From: Spirochaetaceae bacterium | GTDB taxonomy: Bacteria > Spirochaetota > Spirochaetia > SZUA-6 > Bin103 | Assembly: GCA_028820215.1 (NCBI GenBank) | Contig: JAPPKD010000354.1 | Location: 32,231 to 49,499, forward strand | Reading direction: 5' to 3' | DNA length: 17,269 nt | Part shown: piece by piece, positions 7,279 to 14,605 of the stretch | Layout: each line of letters starts with the position of its first letter | Numbering within the stretch: the stretch's first letter is position 1 | Made by a program: the position numbers and the translations under genes | The notes under the pieces: generated by a model | Seen by the model: the letters and a program-made list of their open reading frames with translations, nothing else | The model's database searches: none | Told to the model about the DNA's origin: nothing

Positions 7279-7312
7279 GTCAGGTCGCCGGGCTCCCTTC
7301 CCCTGCCCTGAC
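7279..7312. terminator. Possible weak hairpin between convergent genes
   Basis: GTCAGG (7279-7284) pairs with CCTGAC (7307-7312) across a 22-base GC/CT-rich loop. It lies between the convergent stop codons of the membrane protein and the EF-G-like gene and could serve either as a terminator. There is no T-run and the loop is long, so the case is weak. Confidence 0.2.
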
Positions 7313-7316
7313 TGCA

Positions 7317-9362
7317 TCAGTCTCCGTCCGCCTGCTTGGCGCGGGCGATCACGTCCTCGGCCACCTTGCCGGAGATCGGCGAGTAGTGGCTGAAGGTCAT
7401 CTCGAAGGACGCGGTGCCGGAGGTCATCGACTTGAGGTCGATGGAGTAGCGCAGCATCTCCGACTGCGGGACCTGCGCACGGGTCTCCTGCAGGGACCCT
7501 GTCGGCTCCTGTCCCAGCACCCGTCCACGCCGTGAGCTCAGGTCGGAGAGAATGTCACCCAGGTACTGATCGTCGCTCAACACGACCAGCTCGACAACCG
7601 GCTCCAGCAGCACGGGCTTGGCCTGTGCCAGGGCCGCCTTGGTCGCTTCCCGGGCGGCAAGCTTGAAGGCCAGCTCGGAGGAATCGACCGAGTGCTCCCT
7701 GCCGTCCACCACCTTCGCCTCCACGTCCACGACCGGGTAGCCGGCAAGGACGCCGGACTCCAGCGCCTCGAGGACGCCCTTTTCAACCCCCGGGATGTAG
7801 CCCCGCGAGATGGCACCACCCACGATGCCGTTCTCGAAACGGAACTTCTCACCTCGTGGCAGCGGCTTGATCTCCAGAGAAACCTTGGCGTACTGCCCGT
7901 GTCCGCCAGTCTGTTTCTTGTGCTGGTAATCGGCATCGGCCGGCCGGTTGATCGTCTCCCGGTACGCGACGCGAGGCAGTTCGGTCTCCACCTCGATCTT
8001 GTGGCTGTCGCGGATCCGCCCCAAGACCACGGCCAGGTGCAACTCCCCCATCGCCGCGACCACGGTTTCGCGCGTCTCCCCGTCGTAACGGACGCGGAAG
8101 GTCGGATCGGAGTCCGCCGTCCTGCCGATGATCTCCGACAGCTTGTCTTCGTCCTGCTTGGAAGCCGTTCGCAGTGAGAGCGCGTGTACCGGTTGCGGGA
8201 AGTCCGGCGGCACATAGGTGACGGTTGCCTCCGGGGCGTGCAGCGTGTCGCTGGTGGCAACATCGGTGAGCTTGTTCAGGACGCCGATGTCCCCGGCAGC
8301 CAGCTCCTGCACGTCTTCGAGCTTCTCGCCCTGGCGGGTGCTCAGCTTGTTCAGCCGAATCTTGGTGCCGGTGCGCGCGCAGATCAGGTCGGCATCGGAG
8401 CGAAGGCCGCCGGTGATGACCTTCACGAACGACAAGCGGCCGGCGTATTGATCGACGCTGGTCTTCAGCACCAGCGCGGAGGCGGGACCGGAGGGGTCGA
8501 TCGTGCACGGAGTGACCTCGCCCGTGCCGTCGGCCTGCACGGTCGCGCCCGCCGGTGACGGCACCGTGCGCACGATCGCGTCCAGCAGCGGCGTGATTCC
8601 CACGTCGTGCAGCGCGGAACCGGCCAGCACCGGAAATACCTGACCGGCGGCGACCGCCGTCGTCAGGCCCCGGGTGATCTCCTCGTCGGTCAGCACCTCG
8701 TCCTCGAGGTACTTCTCCATCAGTGCGTCGTCGCCTTCCGCGGCGGCTTCCATCAGCTCCAGCCGCCGCTCCTCTACCGCATCGCTCAACGCGTCCGGCA
8801 CCGGAGCGTCGCCGCCCGAGCGCAACATCGCGCGCTGGCCGACGGCGTCCACGACGCCCTCGAACGAGTTCCCGGCCCCGATCGGGACGCTCAGCGGTGC
8901 GAACACCCCGCCGAACGACTCGCCCAGGTTCTCGAGCACGGCGTCGAAGTCGGCATGCTCCTTGTCCATGCCGTTGACGAAGATGATGCGGGGCGTCCCG
9001 TCCCGTTCGAGGCGGCGCCACAGCTTTGCCGTTTCGATCTGCACGCCGACGTCTGCGCCGACCACGACGACCGCGCACTCGGCGGCGCCAAGCGCCGCCA
9101 CCACCTCGCCGATGAAGTCGCCGGAACCCGGCGAGTCGACCAGGTTGACTTTCCGGCCGTCCCAGTCGATGTGGGAGAAGGCGCTGTAGATCGAGATCTG
9201 GCGGGCGATCTCTTCCTCCGTGCAGTCGCTGACGGACTTTCCGGGGTCGAACTTGGGAACCACGCCGCCGTGGACGAGGATCTGTTCCATCAGCGTGGTC
9301 TTTCCCGTGCCGCTGTGGCCTACCAGGGCGACATTGCGAATTCGGTCTGTAGGGACGCTCAT
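7317..9362 (-). CDS. EF-G-like translational GTPase with altered G motifs
   Basis: This is a full-length (681 residue) EF-G-family protein, close in style to the EF-G-like group that includes Thermus EF-G-2. Domain order is G, II, III, IV, V. The P-loop is GHSGTGKTT (15-23), not the usual AHIDAGKTT. Switch I reads EEIARQISIYSA. G3 is DSPGS (76-80), lacking the catalytic His of DTPGH. G4 is N-G-M-D (130-133) in place of N-K-x-D. Domain IV is conventional: TGGHGQYAK and HSVDSSELAFKLA keep the translocase-type tip with its His, and domain V has LSSRRGRVLGQE. The ATG at 9362 has GGAG ten bases upstream; a TTG-initiated extension (9425) overlaps the promoter and is rejected. Role is unresolved: an accessory or stress translocase, or a ribosome-bound factor. 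It follows the EF-G2-type gene by 105 bases but has its own promoter. Confidence 0.9.
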   Translation of the reverse strand: MSVPTDRIRNVALVGHSGTGKTTLMEQILVHGGVVPKFDPGKSVSDCTEEEIARQISIYSAFSHIDWDGRKVNLVDSPGSGDFIGEVVAALGAAECAVVVVGADVGVQIETAKLWRRLERDGTPRIIFVNGMDKEHADFDAVLENLGESFGGVFAPLSVPIGAGNSFEGVVDAVGQRAMLRSGGDAPVPDALSDAVEERRLELMEAAAEGDDALMEKYLEDEVLTDEEITRGLTTAVAAGQVFPVLAGSALHDVGITPLLDAIVRTVPSPAGATVQADGTGEVTPCTIDPSGPASALVLKTSVDQYAGRLSFVKVITGGLRSDADLICARTGTKIRLNKLSTRQGEKLEDVQELAAGDIGVLNKLTDVATSDTLHAPEATVTYVPPDFPQPVHALSLRTASKQDEDKLSEIIGRTADSDPTFRVRYDGETRETVVAAMGELHLAVVLGRIRDSHKIEVETELPRVAYRETINRPADADYQHKKQTGGHGQYAKVSLEIKPLPRGEKFRFENGIVGGAISRGYIPGVEKGVLEALESGVLAGYPVVDVEAKVVDGREHSVDSSELAFKLAAREATKAALAQAKPVLLEPVVELVVLSDDQYLGDILSDLSSRRGRVLGQEPTGSLQETRAQVPQSEMLRYSIDLKSMTSGTASFEMTFSHYSPISGKVAEDVIARAKQADGD

Positions 9363-9372
9363 AACGGTGATG

Positions 9373-9376
9373 CTCC
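9373..9376 (-). promoter_or_regulatory. Shine-Dalgarno GGAG of the EF-G-like gene
   Basis: GGAG on the minus strand lies 10 bases before ATG 9362 and supports that start over the upstream TTG. This gene therefore has a leadered message, unlike secA and bioY. Confidence 0.4.
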
Positions 9377-9396
9377 GGGCTGGACTCTGAACGGCG

Positions 9397-9425
9397 ACGC
9401 TATGCAGGCGGTATTGCGCTGTCAA
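9397..9425 (-). promoter_or_regulatory. Promoter of the EF-G-like gene
   Basis: On the minus strand a consensus TTGACA (9425-9420) is followed after 17 bases by TAGCGT (9402-9397), a weaker -10. The predicted leader is about 28 bases and contains the GGAG. It means the two EF-G genes can be expressed independently although adjacent. Confidence 0.45.
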
Positions 9426-9467
9426 GCGGCGTGCGCGCGGCGCGGTGAGGGGCGGGCCCGCGACGCC

Positions 9468-11528
9468 TCAATTCCCGCGCGCCGGCGCGTAGTGGGCGAA
9501 CGCCATCGTGTAGGCGGCGCGGCCCTGGGTCGCGCTGCGCAGATCGGTGGTGTACCCGAACATGGCCCCCAGCGGTACCTTGGCGCTGACCCGTTCCGCG
9601 GCGTGGCCGGACTCCACCGTGTCGATGGCCCCGCCGCGCATCTGCAGACCGCCGAGCACCTCGCCGACGAACTCCTTCGGGGTGGTGACGTCCACGCTCA
9701 TCACAGGCTCCAACAGGATCGGCGCCGCCTTCCGGCAGCAGCTCACGAAGCCGCTCGCCGCCGCGGCCTCGAATGCGAACTCGCTGGCGCGTTCCTGGTC
9801 GTACGCACAGTCGGCCAGCTCGACGGCGACATCGACCAGGGGGTACCCGAATCCCGGGCCGGATGAGAAGCCTGCCTCGATGCCGCGTGAGATCGCCGCG
9901 GACAGCGCCTCCGGAAGGCCCGCGGCAGCCGGGACCGGCCCGGGATCGAAGGTGCACTCGCCGCCCCGGCTGCGTGGCGAGACGCGCAGGCTCAAGGCCG
10001 CGTAGTGGGCACGGCCGCCGATCTCGCGTTCGAACTCTTCGCGGTGCTCGACCGCAGCGGAGACCGACTCCCGGAAAGAGACCTGTGGCTTGCCGACTCT
10101 GGCGTCGATGCCGGTGCGCTCCGCGATCTGCCGCATCAGCACCTCGAGATGCAGCTCGCCCATGCCGGAGACAAGGAGCTGGCCGGTCTCATCGTTCTCC
10201 TCCACCGCGAACGTCGGGTCTTCGAGCCGCAGCGCCTCCAGCGAGTCGAGCAGAGCGGCGGCGTCGGATGCGGAGTGCGGCTCCACGGCCACCGATACCA
10301 CCGGCAGCGGGAAGCGCATGCGTTCCAAGAGCCCGGTTGGCTGTGCGGCGTCTCCTGCCTGGTTGCCGCGCTGCTTGCTGGTCACCGTGTCGCCGGTGCG
10401 GGCGAACTTCAGTCCCACCGCCACGGCAATTTCGCCGGCGCTCACCGAATCGATCTGTTCGCGCCTGTTGGCGTGCATGCGCAGCAGGCGCTGAATGCGC
10501 TCGGTGCGGCCCTGGCTGAGGTTCAGGAGCCGGTCGCCGCGGCGGAAGGTCCCCGAGTAGACGCGGAGATAGCTCAAGGGCCCGGACTCGCGGTCGTTCT
10601 GCAGTTTGAAGGCGAGCGCGAGCGGCTGCCCCTTCGCCGACCGGGCGAGCAGCGGCTGGTCGGCGGCACTCCCGTCCCGGTCGAGGAGTTGGAGAGCGGG
10701 GAGCTCGTCCGGTGCCGGCAGATACCAGACGATCGCATCCAGCAACGGCTGGATACCGATGTTGCGCCGCGCCGCTCCGGCGAGCACGGGAACGATCCGG
10801 CCCGAAGCCACCGCCGCGCGGACCGCCTCTCGCAGCAGTGGGACCGGCAGCTCGCGGCCCTCCAGGTACCGCTCGGCGATCTCGTCCGACCCGTCGGCGA
10901 GCGCGTCGACGAGCAGGTCGCGGCGCGGCCCCACCTCCGGGTCCGCGGGATCGGCCGCGCGGCGCTGCATCGCGGTACCGTCGTCGCTCCAGGAGATCCG
11001 CTCCATCGTGATCAGGTCGACGATCCCGCGCAGCTCGCGGTCTTCGCCCCACGGCACCTGCAGCGCGACCGGCTCGGCGGAGAGCAGACTGCGCATCTGC
11101 TGCAGTACCCCATCGAACGATGCGCCGGCGCGGTCCAGCTTGTTGACGAAGGCGATGCGGGCGACCGAATGGCGATCCGCCTGGTGCCACACCGTCTCCG
11201 ACTGCGGCTCGACCCCTTCCACGGCGGAGAAGATCGCCACCGCGCCGTCGAGCACGCGCAGCGAACGCTCCACCTCGGCGGTGAAGTCGACGTGTCCGGG
11301 GGTGTCGATGAGGTTGATCTGATGGTCGGCCCAGAAACAGGTGATGGCCGCCGAGGTGATGCTGATGCCGCGTTCCTGCTCCTGCGGCATCCAGTCCGTG
11401 GTCGCCTCGCCGTCGTCGACCTCGCCGATGCGGTGGGTGCGCCCCGTGAAAAAGAGCATTCGCTCCGTGGTCGTGGTCTTGCCGGCATCGATGTGCGAGA
11501 TGATTCCTACGTTGCGGATAGGCGGCAT
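9468..11528 (-). CDS. fusA: Elongation factor G paralogue, EF-G2 (recycling) type
   Basis: A 686-residue EF-G. The GTPase domain is intact: SHIDAGKTTTTERML (11-25), DWMPQEQERGISITSA (45-60), DTPGH (75-79) and NKLD (129-132). Domain II and III blocks (LAFKLQNDRESGPLSYLRVYSG, GMGELHLEVL) are conventional. Domain IV departs from translocase EF-G: the usual SGGRGQYG reads IGGRAHYA, and the HDVDSSE loop reads YDQERASE, so the position of E. coli His583 (needed for efficient translocation) is Asp by my alignment. Domain IV and V have YTTDLRSATQGRAAYTMAF. This pattern fits the spirochaete/mitochondrial EF-G2 line, shown in Borrelia burgdorferi to act in ribosome recycling with RRF. The assignment to that line is inference; a general EF-G is the alternative, and fusA may belong to another locus. 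ATG 11528 gives the expected MPPIRNVGI start; the Shine-Dalgarno is weak. Confidence 0.9.
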   Translation of the reverse strand: MPPIRNVGIISHIDAGKTTTTERMLFFTGRTHRIGEVDDGEATTDWMPQEQERGISITSAAITCFWADHQINLIDTPGHVDFTAEVERSLRVLDGAVAIFSAVEGVEPQSETVWHQADRHSVARIAFVNKLDRAGASFDGVLQQMRSLLSAEPVALQVPWGEDRELRGIVDLITMERISWSDDGTAMQRRAADPADPEVGPRRDLLVDALADGSDEIAERYLEGRELPVPLLREAVRAAVASGRIVPVLAGAARRNIGIQPLLDAIVWYLPAPDELPALQLLDRDGSAADQPLLARSAKGQPLALAFKLQNDRESGPLSYLRVYSGTFRRGDRLLNLSQGRTERIQRLLRMHANRREQIDSVSAGEIAVAVGLKFARTGDTVTSKQRGNQAGDAAQPTGLLERMRFPLPVVSVAVEPHSASDAAALLDSLEALRLEDPTFAVEENDETGQLLVSGMGELHLEVLMRQIAERTGIDARVGKPQVSFRESVSAAVEHREEFEREIGGRAHYAALSLRVSPRSRGGECTFDPGPVPAAAGLPEALSAAISRGIEAGFSSGPGFGYPLVDVAVELADCAYDQERASEFAFEAAAASGFVSCCRKAAPILLEPVMSVDVTTPKEFVGEVLGGLQMRGGAIDTVESGHAAERVSAKVPLGAMFGYTTDLRSATQGRAAYTMAFAHYAPARGN

Positions 11529-11601
11529 GGCGTTTCCCGTGGCGGTCTTCCTGACCCCGCGGCATGGTACGACAAAGGCGGCCGTCGCGTAGCGGCTCGC
11601 T

Positions 11602-12306
11602 TCAGCTCCCGAATCGTCCCAGCAGCGCGGCCATGCGGCGGGAACCGTCCCGCCCCGACGCCCGCTCGGCCCGGAAGGAGAACAGTGCCGGCGAGCACGC
11701 CGTGCAGTCGTCGTACACGGTGACGCTGGCGACACCCGCTCGGCACAGCAGAGCGATGTTGGCCGCGCGCAGGTCGATGCGGCCCGCTCCGCCTGCCACG
11801 TCGGCCGTATCCGCTCCGAACCGCTCGCGGAAGCGGCGCGCCCGCTCCGCCGGCACGTCGTAGCAGCACGGACCGATGCCGGGACCGATGACCGCATCAT
11901 AGGCGTCGGTACGGCGGCCGAAGCGGCGTTCCAGGCAGGTGAACGCATCGTCGACGATGCCGGTGCCGCGCCATCCGGAGTGCAGCAGGGCCGGGAACCG
12001 GCGGTCGCGCGGGATCAGGAAGATCGGCAGGCAGTCGGCGACGGTCACGCACAGCACGTCGTTCGGCGTTCCGGCGATCACGCCGTCGGCCGGACGCGCG
12101 GCGTCGCGGGAACCCCCGCCGGCAACCATCACGCAGCGCGTATGCCGTTGCACGACGCGGCGGATTCGCTCGGGGCTGACACCGAGCGCCTCGCAGGTCC
12201 GTCGCCATGTGGCCGGATCGCTCATGTCGCCGGCTGCCGCGGTGGTCAGGACGGCGCGCAACGGTACCGGAGCTGCCAGGTGGACGATCGGCGCGGCCGG
12301 CTCCAC
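11602..12306 (-). CDS. pgeF: Peptidoglycan editing factor PgeF (YfiH/laccase-domain family)
   Basis: This family was once called polyphenol oxidase; E. coli YfiH/PgeF removes wrongly incorporated residues from peptidoglycan precursors, and relatives act as purine nucleoside phosphorylase or adenosine deaminase. The product keeps the zinc-ligand blocks: His in VVQRHTRCV, Cys in TVADCLPIFL and His in LLHSGWRGTG. It also has VIGPGIGPCCYDV and the C-terminal DDCTACSPALFSFRAE...GRDGSRRMAAL. The N-terminal segment is short and reads VLTTAAAGDMSDP where many members have a longer S-x-R-x-GGVS region. The start is uncertain: GTG 12306 gives 234 residues, but the reading frame is open upstream into bioY and there is no ATG. 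A perfect AAGGAG at 12348-12343 has no start codon at normal distance. It follows bioY by 41 bases and is probably co-transcribed. Confidence 0.85.
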   Translation of the reverse strand: MEPAAPIVHLAAPVPLRAVLTTAAAGDMSDPATWRRTCEALGVSPERIRRVVQRHTRCVMVAGGGSRDAARPADGVIAGTPNDVLCVTVADCLPIFLIPRDRRFPALLHSGWRGTGIVDDAFTCLERRFGRRTDAYDAVIGPGIGPCCYDVPAERARRFRERFGADTADVAGGAGRIDLRAANIALLCRAGVASVTVYDDCTACSPALFSFRAERASGRDGSRRMAALLGRFGS

Positions 12307-12347
12307 GTGCTCGAGGAGCCGCCGGAAGAGCCGGGCGGCCGGCTCCT

Positions 12348-12965
12348 TCAGCTCGTGCGAACCAGTCGCCAGGCTGCCGGCATCAGCAGGGCGGCGATGG
12401 CCAGCTTTGCGAGATCGCCGACGATGAAGGGCGTGAGACCCCACTGCAGGATCGGGTTGTCCCAGCCGGCGACGCTCCCGAGCCACAGCAGCCCCGGGAC
12501 GTAGATGACGACGTTGCCGATCAGCATCGCCGCCGCGGCCAGCGGAACGCTGCGGTCCCACCCCGCCTCGGCCAGCAGGCCGATCACCAGCGTTGCCAGC
12601 AGGAAGCCGAGCAGGTAGCCGCCGGTGGTGCCGACCATGTAGGCGAGCCCGATTCCCTTCTCCGGAGTGCCGGCGAACACCGGCAACCCCACGGCTCCCT
12701 CCACCAGATAGAGAAGCACGGTAAGTCCGCCCAGACGCCAGCCCGCCGCCATGCCGATGACCAGGATCACCAGGGTCTGCAGGGTCATCGGTACCGGCAC
12801 CATGGGCACCTTGATCTTGGACGAGACCGCGATCAGCAGGCTCCCGACCAGCGCCAGAAACAGGACGCGGAACACGTTGGCGGCCCACGTGCCCGAACCG
12901 GAGGCGCTCCCGGCCGGCGGCCACAGGCGATCGATCAGGGTGTGTGGATGTGACCGTTCGACCAT
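12348..12965 (-). CDS. bioY: Biotin transporter S-component BioY
   Basis: BioY is the biotin-binding membrane subunit of an ECF-type uptake system. The 205-residue product has about six hydrophobic helices and the family blocks IKVPMVPVPMTLQTL, GWRLGGLTVLLYLVEGAVGLPVFAG, GTTGGYLLGFLLAT and the C-terminal LTPFIVGDLAKLAIAALL. Length is normal. No energising genes (ECF ATPase or T protein) are adjacent, so it either uses a shared module encoded elsewhere or works alone, as reported for some BioY proteins. ATG 12965 is chosen because the family core begins soon after and a promoter ends 7 bases upstream; there is no ribosome-binding site. No BirA-like operator palindrome was seen. pgeF and the two EF-G genes follow on the same strand. 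Confidence 0.93.
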   Translation of the reverse strand: MVERSHPHTLIDRLWPPAGSASGSGTWAANVFRVLFLALVGSLLIAVSSKIKVPMVPVPMTLQTLVILVIGMAAGWRLGGLTVLLYLVEGAVGLPVFAGTPEKGIGLAYMVGTTGGYLLGFLLATLVIGLLAEAGWDRSVPLAAAAMLIGNVVIYVPGLLWLGSVAGWDNPILQWGLTPFIVGDLAKLAIAALLMPAAWRLVRTS

Positions 12966-12972
12966 CGCCGGG

Positions 12973-13002
12973 AGTCTATGGGGCGGCCGGAGCACCGTGC
13001 AA
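12973..13002 (-). promoter_or_regulatory. bioY promoter, predicted leaderless
   Basis: On the minus strand TTGCAC (13002-12997), an 18-base spacer and TAGACT (12978-12973) lie seven bases before the bioY ATG. It shares spacer length, a TANNCT -10 and the 6-7 base distance with the secA and 6734 promoters. Confidence 0.5.
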
Positions 13003-13035
13003 GGGGTGTCCCGTCCCGCCACCACGGCGTGCCGT

Positions 13036-13064
13036 TTGACGCGGTCGCGGGCCGTCCCTATGGT
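13036..13064 (+). promoter_or_regulatory. gltX distal promoter P1 (repeat copy A)
   Basis: TTGACG (13036-13041), a 17-base spacer and TATGGT (13059-13064). A start from here would give a leader of about 80 bases crossing the P2 region before the gltX ATG. Confidence 0.45.
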
Positions 13065-13097
13065 GCCCGTTCGGGTGGAGTCGCGGCCGCGGGGCGT

Positions 13098-13126
13098 TTG
13101 ACGCCGTAGCGGGGCGCCCCTACTGT
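13098..13126 (+). promoter_or_regulatory. gltX proximal promoter P2 (repeat copy B)
   Basis: TTGACG (13098-13103), a 17-base spacer and TACTGT (13121-13126). The predicted start is about 13133, giving a leader of roughly 16 bases with a weak GGA eight bases before the gltX ATG. An in-frame GTG at 13125 overlaps this -10 and so is not the likely start. Confidence 0.5.
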
Positions 13127-13148
13127 GCCCGTTCACCGGAAACAGAAG

Positions 13149-14594
13149 ATGTCACTTCGCGTTCGTTACGCCCCGTCGCCGACCGGGCTGCACCACATCG
13201 GCGGCGCTCGCACCGCCCTGTTCGCCTACCTGCTGGCGCGTTCCGCCGGCGGGACCTTCATCCTGCGCATCGAGGACACCGATCGCGCCCGCTTCGATCC
13301 GGCCGCGCTGGAAGACATCTACGACACCCTCGGCTGGCTGGGACTGCACTGGGACGAGGGGCCGAAGGTGGGCGGACCCCATGGACCGTACGTGCAGTCG
13401 GAGCGGGTCGAGCGCCACCGGGCGGTGGCCGAACGGCTGGTGGATACCGGACATGCGTATCGCTGCTACTGCGATCCCGCGCGCCTGGCGCGGGTGCGCG
13501 AGGCCGGCAGCGGGTACGACCGCCGCTGCCGCAACCTGTCCGCGGTCGAGCGCCGGCAGCACGAAGATCGTGGGACACCCTCGGTCGTGCGGTTCAAGGT
13601 GCCGCTGGACGGCGCAACGCGCTACGAGGATGACCTGCTTGGCTCCATCGAGCGCCGCAACAGCGACATCAATCCCGATCCCGTGCTGCTGAAGTCCGAC
13701 GGCTACCCCACGTACCACCTGGCAGCCATCACCGACGATCACGACATGCGCGTCAGCCACATCCTGCGTGCCCAGGAATGGGTCTCCTCGGCGCCGCTGC
13801 ACGTGCTGATCTTCCGGGCATGCGGATGGGAGCCGCCGCGGTACGCCCACCTGCCGGTCGTCAACGGACCGGACGGAAAGAAGCTGAGCAAGCGCCACGG
13901 GGCGATGAGCGTCGCCGAATTCCGCGACCAGGGCTACCTGCCGGAGGCGCTGGTCAACTACATGGCCCTGCTCGGCTGGTCGCTGGACGGGGAGCGCGAG
14001 CTGTTCACCCTGCGGGAGCTGGAACAGGCCTTCAGTCTGGAGCGGCTGCACGCCTCCCCCGCGGTGTTCGACGCCGACAAGCTGCGCTGGATGAACGGCA
14101 CCTACATCCGAGCCCTGCCGCCCGAAGAACTGGCCGGGCGGCTTGCGCCGTGGCTCGCCACGTCGGGCGCGGCCGACCCGGAGCGGGTGGCGCGGCCGGT
14201 CGCCGAGCTGGTCCGCGAGCGCCTGACCGTGCTCGGCGACACGATACCCATGGCGGGGTTTCTGTTCGCCACGAAGCTGGACTACGATGGCGGCGCGCTC
14301 GTGCCGAAGCGGCTGGACGGGGCGCGGACGGCGCGGGTGCTCGAGCGGGCGCTCGGCCTGGTCGACGCGGCATGCGGCCCGGATGAAGCCCCGGCCGAAC
14401 AGGCGTTCCGCACCGCTGCCGATGAGCTCGGCGTCAAGTTCGGCGACCTGATGATGCCGGTGCGGGTGGCGATCACCGGCGCGCGGGTGTCGCCGCCGCT
14501 GTTCGGCAGCATGCGGATTCTGGGTGCGGAGACCTGCCGGGACCGGCTTCGCGCCGCCCTGGTCAAGCTGGACGAACAAACGCCCGACTCGTAA
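13149..14594 (+). CDS. gltX: Glutamyl-tRNA synthetase
   Basis: Class I synthetase that charges tRNA-Glu with glutamate in the cytoplasm. The 481-residue product starts with RYAPSPTGLHHIGGARTALF, the HIGH-type signature (H16-I-G-G). It continues with RIEDTDRARF, the CYCD...RRCR cysteine-containing insert, RFKVP, the conserved DGYPTYHLAAITDDHDMRVSHILRAQEW and KLSKRHGA (KMSKS motif, 245-249). The helical C-terminal anticodon-binding region follows. Length is normal. ATG 13149 is chosen; the upstream GTG lies in the -10 of the proximal promoter. Two tandem promoters precede it and glyS follows after 11 bases, so it heads a synthetase operon. Whether the enzyme also mischarges tRNA-Gln cannot be told; no glutaminyl system is in the window. 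Confidence 0.97.
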   Translation: MSLRVRYAPSPTGLHHIGGARTALFAYLLARSAGGTFILRIEDTDRARFDPAALEDIYDTLGWLGLHWDEGPKVGGPHGPYVQSERVERHRAVAERLVDTGHAYRCYCDPARLARVREAGSGYDRRCRNLSAVERRQHEDRGTPSVVRFKVPLDGATRYEDDLLGSIERRNSDINPDPVLLKSDGYPTYHLAAITDDHDMRVSHILRAQEWVSSAPLHVLIFRACGWEPPRYAHLPVVNGPDGKKLSKRHGAMSVAEFRDQGYLPEALVNYMALLGWSLDGERELFTLRELEQAFSLERLHASPAVFDADKLRWMNGTYIRALPPEELAGRLAPWLATSGAADPERVARPVAELVRERLTVLGDTIPMAGFLFATKLDYDGGALVPKRLDGARTARVLERALGLVDAACGPDEAPAEQAFRTAADELGVKFGDLMMPVRVAITGARVSPPLFGSMRILGAETCRDRLRAALVKLDEQTPDS

Positions 14595-14596
14595 CG

Positions 14597-14603
14597 GGAA
14601 GGA
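14597..14603 (+). promoter_or_regulatory. glyS Shine-Dalgarno GGAAGGA
   Basis: GGAAGGA lies between the gltX stop (14592-14594) and the glyS ATG (14606). Its spacing is short (2-3 bases), but it is the clearest purine-rich site before a gene in the operon. Confidence 0.5.
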
Positions 14604-14605
14604 AC

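Larger units (their letters stand above)
13033..13134 (+). repeat. Imperfect 40-bp direct repeat carrying two gltX promoters
   Basis: Copy A (13033-13072) and copy B (13095-13134) match at 34 of 40 positions and are offset by 62 bases. Each contains TTTGACGC, a GC-rich spacer, a TA-rich -10 and GTGCCCGTTC. The conserved parts include both promoter hexamers, so the duplication gives gltX two promoters in series. The B copy also contains a small imperfect inverted repeat, GTAGCGGGGCGCCCCTAC, in its spacer. Confidence 0.8.

Noticed and set aside
9363..9425. TTG-initiated 21-residue N-terminal extension of the EF-G-like protein
   Set aside because: The TTG coincides with the -35 TTGACA. The ATG at 9362 has a GGAG upstream and starts just before the conserved RNVALVGHSG block.
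10005..11723. 572-codon plus-strand frame opposite the EF-G2-type gene
   Set aside because: It is antisense to a complete EF-G with all motifs and has no recognisable domain of its own.
13125..13148. GTG start giving gltX eight extra residues
   Set aside because: The GTG overlaps the -10 hexamer of the proximal promoter, and the ATG at 13149 gives the family-typical start two to three residues before RYAPSPTG.
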